A DNA stretch of 64,000 nt from Alienimonas californiensis (GCF_007743815.1 NZ_CP036265.1:2498823-2562822); one strand, 5' to 3'; positions 44,290-54,333 are shown, counted from the stretch's first letter. Program-made: numbers and translations. The notes: a model not told the origin generated them from the letters alone.

Positions 44290-44889
44290 TCACAGCGGTC
44301 CGAGGAACGGCAGCAGGACGAGGGCCACGATTGCCAGCATGATCCCCGCGGTGAGGGCCTTGCCGATCGGGGTGTCGAAGAATGATTCGACTCCCGCCTC
44401 CCAAGAGCGTCCCGTTTCAAACTCGAACCGATAGTTCCCGTCCTGCACCGCGGCGACGGTCGGTTGAGCGGTCGCGAGCGTGTCCGAGAGGATCGCGTCT
44501 CGTTCGCGAAGATCCACGGCGACCACCTCCGCCAATGCGACCGGGGGCGCCGCCTCCCATCGCAGCCCGTCGACGGCCGAACGGTCCGGCTTCACCCCCA
44601 ACGACCGATGCTCGAACAGCCTGCGACCTCGCAACACGATTTCGTAGTCCGGCAGTGCCTCCGTCTGCCGCACAAGGGGGAGGGCGTGGTCGCGCGGTTC
44701 CTGCGCCGCATCGAGGGCGGTCACGGTCACGGCCGTCAACGCCGTGCTGCGGACGAACGCCAGGGCCACGCAGACGACGATCCCGCTCGCAATTAGTAGG
44801 CACAAGCTCCACGCCGCCGCGCGGAGGGGCGGCATGGCGGAACGACGTCTGGACGGCTCGACGGAGGGAGGCGGGGTGTCGTCGCTCAT
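44290..44889 (-). CDS. Membrane protein coupled to a TPM gene
   Basis: 199 residues. One span near the N-terminus (AAAWSLCLLIASGIVVCVAL) and one at the C-terminus (LTAGIMLAIVALVLLPFLGPL), flanking an extracytoplasmic domain of ~110 residues (AVDGLRWEAAPPVALAEVVA, YRFEFETGRSWEAG). No family is recognised. The start overlaps the stop of the TPM-domain gene upstream (ATGA-like), so the two are co-translated. Confidence 0.6.
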   Translation of the reverse strand: MSDDTPPPSVEPSRRRSAMPPLRAAAWSLCLLIASGIVVCVALAFVRSTALTAVTVTALDAAQEPRDHALPLVRQTEALPDYEIVLRGRRLFEHRSLGVKPDRSAVDGLRWEAAPPVALAEVVAVDLRERDAILSDTLATAQPTVAAVQDGNYRFEFETGRSWEAGVESFFDTPIGKALTAGIMLAIVALVLLPFLGPL

Positions 44890-45587
44890 CGCCCCGGCTC
44901 CTCAAGCAACACCAGCGCGTCGGAGAGTTCGTCCCGATCGTCGGCCGTCCGCGGCAGGACCGCGGCGAGGCGGGCGGCGGCGGCGGCGATCGCGGCGCAC
45001 AGGGCGTCCGCCGGGTCTCCGCCCGCTGACCCCTCGCCCCGCAGGCCGGCGGTCAGCGTGGCGCAGACCTCGCAGGTGAAGCCCTCGCCCAGTGCCTCCA
45101 CCACGGCCCGGTCCGCCAGCACGGCGGCCCTGTGTTCGTAGAGGGAGACGTACAGCAGCACGCCGGTCGCCCCGGCGGTGTGGTGCACACGGCGGTCGAA
45201 GAAGGCTCGGCGGGCGGCGGCGTCCACCTCCTCGGCCGCCTGATCGGCCGGGACGAACGGCCGCCGCAACCCGCCGAGGCGCCCCGCCAGCCACGCCCCG
45301 AGGCTGAAGGCGAGGAGGATCGCCGCCAGCAGCGCCAGCGCCCCGAGCCACGCCGGCGAGGCGTCCCACTCCCCCGGCCCCGCCGCGTGCGGCCAGAGCA
45401 GCCAGACGGCGAGCGCCGCGGCGCAGGCCAGCCACAGGCCGACCACGTCCTCGGCCCGGTCGTAGCGGCCGGAGGCGGTCGCCACCACCGGGACCAACTC
45501 GCAACTGGTCGACTTCTCCGCCGCGGCGACCGCAGCCCGCACCCGTTCCCGGGCGGCGGCGTCAAAGAGATCAGCGGCGCGTTTCAT
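44886..45587 (-). CDS. TPM-domain membrane protein
   Basis: 233 residues. TPM (Repair_PSII/phosphatase-like) domain with AARERVRAAVAAAEKSTSCE, ELVPVVATASGRYD and FFDRRVHHTAGATGVLLYVS. Two spans (VVGLWLACAAALAVWLLWPH, WLGALALLAAILLAFSLGAW) interrupt the domain, as in some two-part TPM proteins. Family members include Psb32 and YgcG; function in bacteria is uncertain, possibly membrane stress. 21 bases downstream of a second TPM gene and overlapping the next. Confidence 0.8.
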   Translation of the reverse strand: MKRAADLFDAAARERVRAAVAAAEKSTSCELVPVVATASGRYDRAEDVVGLWLACAAALAVWLLWPHAAGPGEWDASPAWLGALALLAAILLAFSLGAWLAGRLGGLRRPFVPADQAAEEVDAAARRAFFDRRVHHTAGATGVLLYVSLYEHRAAVLADRAVVEALGEGFTCEVCATLTAGLRGEGSAGGDPADALCAAIAAAAARLAAVLPRTADDRDELSDALVLLEEPGR

Positions 45588-45608
45588 CAGGTCATCCGGG
45601 GAAAAACG

Positions 45609-46445
45609 TCACCACGAACCGCTCGCTCCGCCGCCGCCGGAGAACCCCCCGCCGAACGACCCGCCGCTGAACCCGCCGCCGCTGCTTGAACTGCTGTTCG
45701 TCGCGGCCTGGTACAGGAACCAGCCGATGCCCGCGAACACGACCGCCCAGAGGGCCCACGCCCAGCCGCTCGACCCGCTGCGGATCAGCGACAGCGCCGT
45801 GAAGACACCCAGCCCGGCCGCCGCCGCCGCCAGAGCCCAGACCCACCAGGGCGTCGGCTGAGCCGGCAGTTCGAGTTTCCGAGCCATCGCGTCCAGGGCT
45901 TCGACGCCCTGCTCGATCCCTTCCGCGTAGCGTTCGCGGCGGAAGTTGGGGACGAGGTACTCGTCCATGATTCGCTGGGCCGTCGCGTCCTCCCGATAGC
46001 CCCAGCCGGCGCCCAGTTCAATGCGGGCGGCCCGATCGCCGGGGGAGACGAGCAGCAGGATGCCGGTGTTCCACTCCTGGCCGTTGATCTCCGCCTGCCC
46101 CACGCCCCAGCGGTTGAACAACTCCCGGGCGAAGCGATCGACCGCCACGCCGCCCGACCCGCTCCCGCCCGCCTCGTCCACGGACGGCACGGTCACGACC
46201 ACGATCGGCGTCGCGGTGTCCGTGAGCAGCTTGTCGGTCCGCTCGTGAATGCGGGCCTCGGTCTCCTCGTCCAGCAGATTGGCCGTGTCGAGGATGAACT
46301 CCCGCGGGCCGGGCGGCTCCAGTCGGTCCTGCCGGGCCCACGCCGTGGACGGCCCCCAAACCGTCGCGGCGAACGCAGCGAACAGCGTTCCCCAAAGGAT
46401 GCGGACGGCAGGTGCGGAGCGGGTCGACATGGGCGCAAGCAGCAT
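45609..46445 (-). CDS. Exported YgcG-like TPM-domain protein
   Basis: 278 residues. Signal peptide (RILWGTLFAAFAATVWGPSTAWA), then a TPM domain (FILDTANLLDEETEARIHER, TATPIVVVTVPSVDEAG, NTGILLLVSPGDRAARIELG, QRIMDEYLVPNFRRERYAEG), two spans, and a Ser/Gly-rich C-terminus (SSSSSGGGFSGGSFGGGFSG) typical of YgcG. ATG 46430 (MSTRSAP), five codons in, is an alternative start. Upstream partner of the second TPM gene; the two probably form one membrane-associated module. Confidence 0.88.
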   Translation of the reverse strand: MLLAPMSTRSAPAVRILWGTLFAAFAATVWGPSTAWARQDRLEPPGPREFILDTANLLDEETEARIHERTDKLLTDTATPIVVVTVPSVDEAGGSGSGGVAVDRFARELFNRWGVGQAEINGQEWNTGILLLVSPGDRAARIELGAGWGYREDATAQRIMDEYLVPNFRRERYAEGIEQGVEALDAMARKLELPAQPTPWWVWALAAAAAGLGVFTALSLIRSGSSGWAWALWAVVFAGIGWFLYQAATNSSSSSGGGFSGGSFGGGFSGGGGASGSW

Positions 46446-46466
46446 ACCGCCGGGCCGGCGAGGGCG

Positions 46467-47366
46467 TCAGCCGGCGGCGTCGCGGCAGATCCAGACGGAA
46501 CTGGCGCTGTGCCGCAGCACGTAGCGGGACGTACTGCCGAGCAGGAACTTCATCGCGGCGCTGCCGCCGTGATCGCCGACGGCGACGAAATCCGCCTTAT
46601 GGACTCGCGCCCGGCGGCAGAGCGTCTCCCCCACGTGGGCCGCGGTTTGCAGGTCGGTCGTCACCTCCAGCCCCGCGGCCTCGAAGGGGGCGGCGGCCTC
46701 GGCCAGGCGGCGTTCGCTGGAGACCCGCAGCTCGTCCCACAGCGTCGGCAGCGTGTTCGTGAAGTCCGGCACGAAGGTGTCGAAGGTCTGCATCACCGAG
46801 ACCAGCGCCGCCGTCGTGCCCGCCGGCCACCGCAGCGCCGCCAGGCACGCCGCGGCCCGGGCGGAGGCGGGGGTCTCGTCGACGGCAATCAGCAGCCGCG
46901 GCGGGCGGCCCTCGTCCGGCCAACCCGTCGGTCGCACCACCAGGCAGGAACTGCCGACCGAGCCGGCGACGCGGTCGGAGACTGACCCCAACAGCAGGCG
47001 CTCCAGCGCCGACTGCCCCACCGCCCCCAGCACGACGAGATCCGCGTGCGCCTCCGCGGCCGCCGCGACGATCGTGTCGGCCGGTTTGCCACGGCGAATC
47101 TCCGACGAAACCGTCAGGCCCGCAGCTTCCAGCGGCCCGGCCTCCGCGGCCTGGGCCTCCTCCGCCGCGGACTGCATCCGTGCGATCGCCGCGTCGGGGA
47201 TCGGCCTTGGGCCGGTGCCGGTGGAGACCGTCGGCACCGCCAGCGCGTGCAGCAGCGTGACCTCCGGCGGGGACGGGAACGGCAACGCGGCCAGCGTCCG
47301 ACCGGCGGCGTGCGATTCGTCGGAGTGATCGGTGGCCAGCAGGACGCGGCGGGGGGCGGCGCTCAT
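46467..47366 (-). CDS. Tandem universal stress protein
   Basis: 299 residues from ATG 47366, two UspA domains (about 1-147 and 148-299). First domain: RVLLATDHSDESHAAGRTLA then DLVVLGAVGQSALERLLLGS, VSDRVAGSVGSSCLVVRP. Second: RLLIAVDETPASARAAACLA, FVAVGDHGGSAAMKFLLGST, SRYVLRHSASSVWIC. The G-x2-G-x9-G(S/T) ATP-binding pattern is only partly conserved in each. Cytosolic stress or nucleotide sensing; the regulator is not visible. Confidence 0.9.
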   Translation of the reverse strand: MSAAPRRVLLATDHSDESHAAGRTLAALPFPSPPEVTLLHALAVPTVSTGTGPRPIPDAAIARMQSAAEEAQAAEAGPLEAAGLTVSSEIRRGKPADTIVAAAAEAHADLVVLGAVGQSALERLLLGSVSDRVAGSVGSSCLVVRPTGWPDEGRPPRLLIAVDETPASARAAACLAALRWPAGTTAALVSVMQTFDTFVPDFTNTLPTLWDELRVSSERRLAEAAAPFEAAGLEVTTDLQTAAHVGETLCRRARVHKADFVAVGDHGGSAAMKFLLGSTSRYVLRHSASSVWICRDAAG

Positions 47367-47459
47367 CGGAGAGGTCTCGGCTTGAGGCGAACGCCGCACA
47401 GCGTACCCCCCCGCCCCCCCGCCCGCCGCCTGCGCCGGGCTCACCCCTCCGTCGGTCGG

Positions 47460-48746
47460 TCAGCGATCGGGCCGATCCGCCCCGCGGCCGGTCGGTTCGT
47501 AAAAGGTCCGCGGCTCCGGCAGGTAGTCCTGCTCGATGCGCCCGCCGGGATAATTGTGCGGATAGAGATATCGTCCCTTCGCCGGCTCCTGCCGACTGCC
47601 GCCGCTGCGCGGGTCCTTGAGGTGCGGCGGCACGGGCAGGATCCGCTTGGTGCGAACCTCCTCCAGCGCCGCGTCGATGGCCTTATAGGAGGCGTTCGAC
47701 TTCGGCGCCGTGGCGACGTACACCGCCGCCTGGGCCAGCGGGATGCGGCCCTCCGGCATCCCCACAAACTCCAAGGCCGCCGCAGCGCTCTGGGCCAGAA
47801 CGAGCGCCTGCGGGTCGGCGTTCCCCACGTCCTCCGCGGCGCAAATCACGATGCGGCGGGCCAGAAACCGCGGGTCCTCTCCGGCGTTCAGCATCCGGGC
47901 CAGCCAATAAATGGTGGCGTCCGGGTCGGAGCCCCGCATGCTTTTAATGAACGCGGAAATGACGTCGTAGTGCTCGTCCCCCGCGGCGTCGTGGTGCAGG
48001 CTTTTCCGCTGCACGCTCTCCTCGGCGTCCGCCAGCGTGACCGTCGCCCGGCCCGGTTCGTCGGGAGCCCGGACGCTGCGGACGGCGACCTCCAGCCCCG
48101 TCAGCGCCCGGCGGGCGTCGCCCTCGCAGATCTCCGCCAGAAACCGCAGCGCCGCCGGTTCGACCGTCACCCCGGCGTCCGCCAGACCGCGGTCCCGGTC
48201 GCGCAACGCCCGCTCCAGAACCGCGACGATTTCGTCGTTCGTCAGCGGTTTTAACTCGAAGATCGTCGACCGACTCAGCAACGGCCCGACGAGGGCGAAA
48301 TACGGGTTCGCCGTCGTCGCCCCCACCAGCGTCACCCGGCCGGCCTCCACGTCCGGCAACAACACGTCCTGCTGGGAGCGGCTGAAGCGGTGAATCTCGT
48401 CGAGGAACAGCACCGTGCGGGCGCCCACCGCGGACAGGCGATCCGCGGCGGAGTTCAAGACCGCCCGGACCTCCTTTACCCCGATCGCCGCCGCGTTCAG
48501 GCTTTCGAAATGCGCCTTGGAATGCTTGGCGATCAACCGGGCCAGCGTCGTCTTGCCGGTGCCCGGCGGGCCGAACAGGATCACGCTGCCGACCCGGTCC
48601 GCCGCGAGCATCCGCCGCAGCAGTTTGCCCTCGCCCAGCAGGTGCGATTGCCCGGCGAACTCCTCCAGCGTGCGCGGCCGCATCCGGGCCGCGAGCGGCT
48701 GGGCGGCGTCCGCACGAGCGGCTTCGGCGGCGGCGAACAATGACAT
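47460..48746 (-). CDS. rarA: Replication-associated recombination AAA+ ATPase
   Basis: 428 residues, standard for RarA/MgsA. Clamp-loader-like AAA+ that acts at stalled replication forks. PLAARMRPRTLEEFAGQSHL opening, Walker A GPPGTGKTT (about 59-67), Walker B VLFLDEIHRFSRSQQD, sensor GATTANPYFALVGPLLSRS, and the RarA C-terminal MRGSDPDATIYWLARMLNAG and RRIVICAAEDVGNADP. Divergence from a DnaX-type protein is shown by this tail. Cytosolic. Confidence 0.93.
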   Translation of the reverse strand: MSLFAAAEAARADAAQPLAARMRPRTLEEFAGQSHLLGEGKLLRRMLAADRVGSVILFGPPGTGKTTLARLIAKHSKAHFESLNAAAIGVKEVRAVLNSAADRLSAVGARTVLFLDEIHRFSRSQQDVLLPDVEAGRVTLVGATTANPYFALVGPLLSRSTIFELKPLTNDEIVAVLERALRDRDRGLADAGVTVEPAALRFLAEICEGDARRALTGLEVAVRSVRAPDEPGRATVTLADAEESVQRKSLHHDAAGDEHYDVISAFIKSMRGSDPDATIYWLARMLNAGEDPRFLARRIVICAAEDVGNADPQALVLAQSAAAALEFVGMPEGRIPLAQAAVYVATAPKSNASYKAIDAALEEVRTKRILPVPPHLKDPRSGGSRQEPAKGRYLYPHNYPGGRIEQDYLPEPRTFYEPTGRGADRPDR

Positions 48747-48795
48747 GCGGGCAGTATAGCGGTCCCCGACGCGGTTCCGGCGCTGCGGCGACGGT

Positions 48796-49590
48796 TTATG
48801 TCGCCGGTTCCAGCGCCTCGCGGTACTTCCGGGGCGTCGCCGCGAACGCAGCGGCGTAGCTGTCGGCGAGGGGTAGTTCGACGTATCGGGTCCGCGAGAG
48901 GAACAGCGGCATCACCGGCGGGGCAGCCCCGACCCGCAACGGTTCCACGAAGCTGGTCGTCGCCGATTCCGCCGCCCGGTACGACGCACAGGTGAGCGGT
49001 TCGCCGTCCGGCGGCCGGTACTCGACGCCGAACCGCTCCGCGACAGCCCCGTGCATCCCTGTCGGGAGCAGCGGATTGGACGGGAACAGGTCGATCATCA
49101 GGACGTGAACGCCGGCCAGGATCGCCGCTTCGACCTTGTTGCAGAACGCCGTTGCCTTCGCCCGCCCGTCCCGATTGCCGGGAGAGACCAGTTCGATCAG
49201 CGCCACAATCCGGTCGGCGGAACCGTACCGAACCGCGATCCGGCGGGCTCCGGGCGGCGAAGGAGTGAGCGGAGCGGTCAATCGGACGCGCGGGGCAGCG
49301 TCCGCCAGCAGGACCCCGCCGTCCGCCGCTTCGTCGCTCTCGTGCAGGGCGAGCAGATCCGCCTCGAACCGCCGCGGCTCCGTCGACGGACCCCCGGTCG
49401 TTCCCCGGTCGCCTGCCGCTCCCTCCTCCACGGTAAATCCGCCCTGCGGCTCCGCGAGGGCGTAGTACGGGGCCGGGAGGACGCCTCCGTTCAATTCCTT
49501 ATTAATCTCCGCGATCCACTGGAGGTGGAAGCTGTGCCAGATTCCCGCATCCACGCGGGTCCAATCATGGATCGTCGCGGCGTTCGACAT
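48796..49590 (-). CDS. DUF4058-family protein
   Basis: 264 residues from ATG 49590. TIHDWTRVDAGIWHSFHLQW, RRFEADLLALHES, DRIVALIELVSPGNRDGRAK, and LMIDLFPSNPLLPTGMHG. The IELVSPGNRDGR strand, with acidic residues near it, has the look of a PD-(D/E)XK-like core, the fold suggested for DUF4058. No nuclease activity is established. Common in planctomycetes and cyanobacteria. Starts 30 bases before the lpd stop on the same strand side. Confidence 0.85.
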   Translation of the reverse strand: MSNAATIHDWTRVDAGIWHSFHLQWIAEINKELNGGVLPAPYYALAEPQGGFTVEEGAAGDRGTTGGPSTEPRRFEADLLALHESDEAADGGVLLADAAPRVRLTAPLTPSPPGARRIAVRYGSADRIVALIELVSPGNRDGRAKATAFCNKVEAAILAGVHVLMIDLFPSNPLLPTGMHGAVAERFGVEYRPPDGEPLTCASYRAAESATTSFVEPLRVGAAPPVMPLFLSRTRYVELPLADSYAAAFAATPRKYREALEPAT

Positions 49591-49619
49591 GCGGGCAGCA
49601 TACCGCGCCCGTGGTTCCG

Positions 49620-51488
49620 TCACCGCTTCTTCTTGAAGTAGTGGGTCGCCTGGCCGAACACCGCTTCGCCGCCCTCCATCAGCGTTTCGGAGAGCGTCGG
49701 GTGGGCGTGGATCGTCTCGGCGAGGTCGGCGGCGACGGCGCCCATCTCCACGGCGAGCGTGCCCTCGGCGATCAATTCGCCGGCGTTGGCGCCGACGATG
49801 CCCACGCCGAGGATGCGGCCGCTTTCGGGATCGCAGATCAGCTTCGTCAGGCCGTCGGTGCGGTCGATCGTTTGGGCCCGGCCGCTGGCGCCCCAGGGGA
49901 AGCGGGCGACCGTCACCTTCACGCCGTCGCGCTGGGCCTCCGATTCGGTCAGGCCGACCCAGGCCAGTTCGGGGTCGGTGAAGACGACGGCGGGGACGCC
50001 GCGGTTGTCGAATACCGCGTCCTCGCCGGCGATCGTTTCAACGGCGATCTTGGCTTCGCGGGTCGCCTTGTGGGCCAGCATCGGCTCCCCGGCGACGTCG
50101 CCGATGGCGAGAATATTCGGGTCGGCGGTCTCCATGCGGCGGTTGACGACGACGAAGCCGCGGTCGTCGACCTCGGCCTTCGTCGTCTCCACGCCGCAGG
50201 TCTTGCCGTTGGGGCGACGGCCGATCGCGATCAGCACGCGGTCGAAGCTCTCCGTACGGCTGCCGCCCTCGATCTGTTCGCCGGAGAGCGTCGCTTTGAT
50301 GCCGCCGTCGGTCGCTTCGAGGGACTCCACCTTCGTGTTCAGCAGCACGCGGTCGAACGCCTGCTCAATGCGGGTTTGCAGCGGTTTGACGAGGTCGCGG
50401 TCCGCCCCGGGCAGCAGGCCGTCGGTCATTTCGACCACGGTCACCTTCGAGCCGAGAGCCGCGTAAACGCTGCCCATTTCCAGCCCGATATAGCCGCCGC
50501 CGACGACCAGCAACTTCTCCGGCACGTCCTTCAATTCGAGGGCGCCGGTGCTGTTCATCACCCGATCGTCGCCGATGTCGAAAATCTTCGGCACCGCCGG
50601 CTGACTCCCGACGGCGACGATGCAGCGGGCGAAGTGCAGTTCCCGCTCCTTGCCGTCCGGCCCCTTGACCGTGAGGCTGTTCGACCCGGTCAGCGTGCCG
50701 CGGCCCTCGATCATCTCCACGCCGCGGCCCTTGCCCAATTGGGAGACGCCGCCGGTGAGTTTATTGACGACGCCCGATTTAAAGTCCCGCAGCTTGGCGA
50801 GGTCGATCGTCGGCTTCTCGAAATGAATGCCCCACTGCTCGGCCTCTTCCGCCTCGTGCAGCAATTTGGCGACGTGCAGGAGGGTCTTGGAGGGGATGCA
50901 GCCGACCCGCAGGCAGACGCCGCCGAACTTGGGGTTCTCGTCGATCAGGGCGACCTTCATGCCGCGGTCGGCAGCCTCGAAGGCGGCGGGGTAGCCCCCG
51001 GGGCCGCCGCCGAGCACGACCACGTCGTAGGCGCCCTCGGGCAGCTCGTTTTTCGGGGTGGGGGCGCCCTCGGGCCGCACGTCGTCGAAGGGGTCGGCGG
51101 CGGTGTCGTAGTCGCCGGTGCGGGCTTTGTCGCCGTCGCCGGGCGCCGCGGCCTCGGCCGGCGTGTTGGCGGCGGTCGGCTGCTCGGCCTTCTGCGGGGC
51201 CGCAGCGGCGTCCGGGGTCGCGTCGCCGCCCCCGTCCCCCTTCGAGACGCCGGACGGCTCGACGGTCATCAGCGGGGCGCCAATCTTCACCGTGTCGCCG
51301 GGGGCGACGTGCACTTTCGTCACCTTGCCGGCGAAGGGAATCTCGACCGGGGCGACGGCCTTCTCCGTTTCCACCTCCACGACGACCTGATTTTCCTCGA
51401 CCGTATCCCCTTCGGCGACGAGGACTTCGGACACGTCGGCCTCGGTGACGCCCTCGGAGACTTCGGGGAGGACAAAATCGCGGGCCAT
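49620..51488 (-). CDS. lpdA: Dihydrolipoyl dehydrogenase with N-terminal lipoyl domain
   Basis: 622 residues from ATG 51488. Lipoyl domain (1-80, [11 protein letters not shown] with Lys43), Ala/Pro linker, then the E3 flavoprotein: FAD motif [20 protein letters not shown], redox disulfide [13 protein letters not shown] (Cys192, Cys197), NAD motif [19 protein letters not shown], and the C-terminal [10 protein letters not shown] with catalytic His. It reoxidises lipoamide in the pyruvate dehydrogenase complex (aceE, aceF upstream). The fused lipoyl domain occurs in some Neisseria- and Gram-positive-type E3 enzymes. Confidence 0.94.
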   Translation of the reverse strand: MARDFVLPEVSEGVTEADVSEVLVAEGDTVEENQVVVEVETEKAVAPVEIPFAGKVTKVHVAPGDTVKIGAPLMTVEPSGVSKGDGGGDATPDAAAAPQKAEQPTAANTPAEAAAPGDGDKARTGDYDTAADPFDDVRPEGAPTPKNELPEGAYDVVVLGGGPGGYPAAFEAADRGMKVALIDENPKFGGVCLRVGCIPSKTLLHVAKLLHEAEEAEQWGIHFEKPTIDLAKLRDFKSGVVNKLTGGVSQLGKGRGVEMIEGRGTLTGSNSLTVKGPDGKERELHFARCIVAVGSQPAVPKIFDIGDDRVMNSTGALELKDVPEKLLVVGGGYIGLEMGSVYAALGSKVTVVEMTDGLLPGADRDLVKPLQTRIEQAFDRVLLNTKVESLEATDGGIKATLSGEQIEGGSRTESFDRVLIAIGRRPNGKTCGVETTKAEVDDRGFVVVNRRMETADPNILAIGDVAGEPMLAHKATREAKIAVETIAGEDAVFDNRGVPAVVFTDPELAWVGLTESEAQRDGVKVTVARFPWGASGRAQTIDRTDGLTKLICDPESGRILGVGIVGANAGELIAEGTLAVEMGAVAADLAETIHAHPTLSETLMEGGEAVFGQATHYFKKKR

Positions 51489-51606
51489 CGGGGCGGGGTC
51501 GGTCGAGCGGGGCGAGGCGGGAGGAACCGGGATACTACGGCGGCACGCCCGGCGTCCCAACCGCAGCGGACCCGTGCGGCGCCCCGGCGCCGTGCCGGTC
51601 GAGCGG

Positions 51607-52185
51607 TTAGCGGAACGCCGCTTTGACCTGCGGATCGAACAGCACGATCAACACCCAGATCCCGATCGGGAATCCGATCAGGGCCGTGAAGTTGCAGCAG
51701 GGCACCATCGCCGCGAGCGTTCCGGTCAGTGCCCAGCCCCAGGACTGCACGTTGAGCATCTGATAGCCGCCCATCAGGATCAGACCGGTGAGCGTGAGGG
51801 TGGCGAGGGGAAACCCGATCGCCCCGATGTAGAAACCGGCCTTCCGACCCGCGGCTTCGGCGGGGGCCAACCCCGGCTCGGGCGGCGGCGGGCCGTTCAG
51901 GGCGGCGACGCCGGTCAGCGCCGAATAGCCGAGCGAACTCAGCAACGAGAGCCCGCCGACGACCAAAAGGGCGATGGCCGGCGACTTCACCCGATCGGCC
52001 GCCCGGCCCCGCCCGCCGCTGCCGGAGCGTCGCGGTCGCTCCAGCGCCGTGCCCCCGCCGACGTCGTCCCCGTCCGATTCGAACACCTCGCCGCAGACGC
52101 CGCACTTGGCCCGGCCGGTCGAGCGGGACAGCTTGAAGTGGCTTCGGGAACTGCCGCACATCGGGCAGGCGTCGGGAATGGACAT
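51607..52185 (-). CDS. Zinc-ribbon membrane protein
   Basis: 192 residues from ATG 52185. N-terminal zinc ribbon [12 protein letters not shown] then [13 protein letters not shown] (CxxC...CxxC), a Ser/Gly/Arg linker, and three spans ([60 protein letters not shown]) of a type common in planctomycete membrane proteins. Function unknown. It lies between an ART-like gene and lpdA inside the PDH gene run, so may be co-transcribed. Confidence 0.7.
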   Translation of the reverse strand: MSIPDACPMCGSSRSHFKLSRSTGRAKCGVCGEVFESDGDDVGGGTALERPRRSGSGGRGRAADRVKSPAIALLVVGGLSLLSSLGYSALTGVAALNGPPPPEPGLAPAEAAGRKAGFYIGAIGFPLATLTLTGLILMGGYQMLNVQSWGWALTGTLAAMVPCCNFTALIGFPIGIWVLIVLFDPQVKAAFR

Positions 52186-52267
52186 CGAGAGCTTTCGGGG
52201 GAACGACGGACCCCGCGACGATACCCCCGGCGGGCTTGGCAATCAGCCGAACGCCGACTCCGGACGC

Positions 52268-52909
52268 TCAGCCGAACAGCGGTTCCCAGTCACTCTCGCT
52301 GCGAACGGCCGTGGATGTCGGCAGGGCGACGGGACCTCTGTCGAAGGCGAGTTCCTGAACGCGGCCGGGGGTGAAGTCGCACTCGTTCGCCGGGCGAAAG
52401 GTCGAGTCGCCCCGCGGCGAGCCGCCGGACGGTTGTGCCCGCGGGCCGCCGCTGTTGTACCGGCAGAACAGCGGCATGAGCGAGGGATTCGCGGCGAGCG
52501 CGTCGGCGAACGGGACTCGCAGTAGAACCGGGGCTGGGCCACCCCCGGCGGCCTGTCTGTCGTACTTTTCGCCGTGTGCCTTCGCATATCCCCGCGGACC
52601 GTGTTCGTCGCCGGGCCAGAGGAACACCAGCGTATCCAACCGCCGTAGCCAACGGGCCGCGTCCCAGCCCTCTTCCCATGCGATCGCCCCGAGGGCGAGC
52701 GGCTTCTGGTCGGTCAGATACAGCATCCGGCCGTCACGAGTCACTTCCTCCATCGCTCGTCGCGGCCGGAGTTGGCCTGCCGGCCCGCCGCGGACATCGT
52801 CCGCACACCGCAGCGCCCCGTCCCGCCGGATCGCCGGAAGGTTCGGAGCGTGCGACCGGTGATAGAGAAACGGCCGAAGCCGTTCGTAAGTCGAGAGATC
52901 GAACGCCAC
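52268..52909 (-). CDS. ADP-ribosyltransferase-like (DarT/DUF7002-type) protein
   Basis: 213 residues. RPFLYHRSHAPNLPAIRRDG is the opening strand-loop seen in DarT-like and DUF7002 enzymes (Y-H-x-[ST]-H-x-x-N-L). MLYLTDQKPLALGAIAW, LDTLVFLWPGDEHGP, LMPLFCRYNSGGPRA, and a small C-terminal DFTPGRVQELAF follow. Such folds bind NAD and modify nucleotides or other targets, but a catalytic Glu cannot be located by eye, so activity is unproven. It begins 17 bases after the aceF stop and therefore is probably transcribed with the PDH genes. Confidence 0.6.
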   Translation of the reverse strand: MAFDLSTYERLRPFLYHRSHAPNLPAIRRDGALRCADDVRGGPAGQLRPRRAMEEVTRDGRMLYLTDQKPLALGAIAWEEGWDAARWLRRLDTLVFLWPGDEHGPRGYAKAHGEKYDRQAAGGGPAPVLLRVPFADALAANPSLMPLFCRYNSGGPRAQPSGGSPRGDSTFRPANECDFTPGRVQELAFDRGPVALPTSTAVRSESDWEPLFG

Positions 52910-52925
52910 GTCTTAGGCCGGTCGT

Positions 52926-54278
52926 TCAGGCGTTGACCAGCAGCGCCATGAAGTCGCTGAGGGCGATGTTCAGGCTGCGAATGAACCGGGCGCCGTCGGC
53001 ACCGTTGATCACGCGGTGGTCGTAGCTCAGGGAGAGCGGGACCATCAGCTTCTGGACCGGCTTGCCGGAGGCGTCCAGCTCCACCACGTTTTTGCCGCGG
53101 GAGACGCCGAGGATCGCGACCTCCGGGTGGTTGACGATCGGGGTGAAGTGCCCGCCGCCGATGCCGCCGAGGTTGCTGATCGTGAAGGTGCCGCCGCGCA
53201 TCTCCTCCAGACCCAATTTGCGATCGCGGGCGCGGCCGGCGATCTCCGTGAGGTCGGCGGCGATCTCCAGGATGGACTTCTGATCGACGTCCCGGATCAC
53301 CGGGACGACCAGACCGGCGTCGGTGTCCACCGCGATGCCGATGTTGATGTACTCTTTATAAATGATCTCGCCGCTGCCGAGGTCCAGCGAGGAATTGAAG
53401 ATCGGGTGCTCCTTCAACACCCCGGCGACGGCCTTGGCGAGGATGGCCGTCATCGTGACCTTCGGGCCGTTCTTGCCGGCGCCGGCGCCGTAGGCCTTGC
53501 GGGCGGCTTCGAGGGCGGTGATGTCCGCTTCGTCGTGCTGGGTGACGTGCGGGATCGAGTGCCAGGCGTAGGAGAGGTGGGCCGCGGCCGTCTTGGCGAT
53601 CTTGTTCATCCGCTCCCGCCGGATCACGCCGTACTGGCTGAAGTCCGGCAGGTCCGGGGCGGTCATCGCGCCGGCGCCGGCGGCGGGGATCAGGGCGGAA
53701 TCGACGCCGCCGCGATCGGAGGCGATCAAACGGTTCGCGCCGCCGGCCTTGGCGCCGCCCTCGGCGTGGGCCTTCACGTCCTCGGCGAGAATCCGCCCGC
53801 CGCGGGCGCTGCCGGAGACGTCGTACAGGTTCACGCCCAATTCACGGGCCAGCCGCCGCACGCTGGGGGCGGCGGGGGCCGGCGGGCGATCGCCGTCCGG
53901 CGCCGTGGAGACCGTCGCTGCGGGCTTCGCCGGGGCCGCAGACTTGGCCGGGGCGGCCTCCGCGGATGCCTGCTTCGCCGCGGGCTGTTTCGCCGCAGGG
54001 GCGTCGGACTTGGGCTCTGCCGCCGGGGCGGCGGCGCCCTCGCCCTGCTCGACGTTCAGCAGCGGGGCGCCGATCTTTACGGTGTCGCCCTCGCTGACGA
54101 GGATCTCCGTAATTGTGCCGGCGAAGGGGATCTCGACGGCGGCGACGGCCTTTTCCGTCTCCACCTCCATCACCAACTGACCCTTCTCCACCTTGTCGCC
54201 GACGGCGACGAGGATCTCGGAAATGTCCGCCGCCTCGACCCCTTCGGAGACTTCGGGCAGATTAAATGCGGTCGCCAT
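52926..54278 (-). CDS. aceF: Dihydrolipoamide acetyltransferase (PDH E2)
   Basis: 450 residues. One N-terminal lipoyl domain (Lys43 in [11 protein letters not shown]), an Ala/Pro/Lys linker, an E3/E1-binding domain ([20 protein letters not shown], about 135-167), and the catalytic domain ending in [20 protein letters not shown] with the catalytic His and Asp. Transfers acetyl to CoA in the pyruvate dehydrogenase complex. Reaches the E1 gene upstream across an 84-base gap that contains a perfect palindrome (54310-54333). Confidence 0.94.
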   Translation of the reverse strand: MATAFNLPEVSEGVEAADISEILVAVGDKVEKGQLVMEVETEKAVAAVEIPFAGTITEILVSEGDTVKIGAPLLNVEQGEGAAAPAAEPKSDAPAAKQPAAKQASAEAAPAKSAAPAKPAATVSTAPDGDRPPAPAAPSVRRLARELGVNLYDVSGSARGGRILAEDVKAHAEGGAKAGGANRLIASDRGGVDSALIPAAGAGAMTAPDLPDFSQYGVIRRERMNKIAKTAAAHLSYAWHSIPHVTQHDEADITALEAARKAYGAGAGKNGPKVTMTAILAKAVAGVLKEHPIFNSSLDLGSGEIIYKEYINIGIAVDTDAGLVVPVIRDVDQKSILEIAADLTEIAGRARDRKLGLEEMRGGTFTISNLGGIGGGHFTPIVNHPEVAILGVSRGKNVVELDASGKPVQKLMVPLSLSYDHRVINGADGARFIRSLNIALSDFMALLVNA

Positions 54279-54309
54279 GCGGGACGGGGGAGCTATCTGT
54301 GGACGTAAA

Positions 54310-54333
54310 GCCGAGGCCCCGCGGGGCCTCGGC
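54310..54333. promoter_or_regulatory. Perfect palindrome between aceE and aceF
   Basis: GCCGAGGCCCCG and its complement, 12-base arms with no spacer, 31 bases before the aceF start. On the minus strand it is followed by CTTTAC, a weak U tract, so it could attenuate or process the aceE-aceF transcript. It could equally be a DNA operator. Confidence 0.6.
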
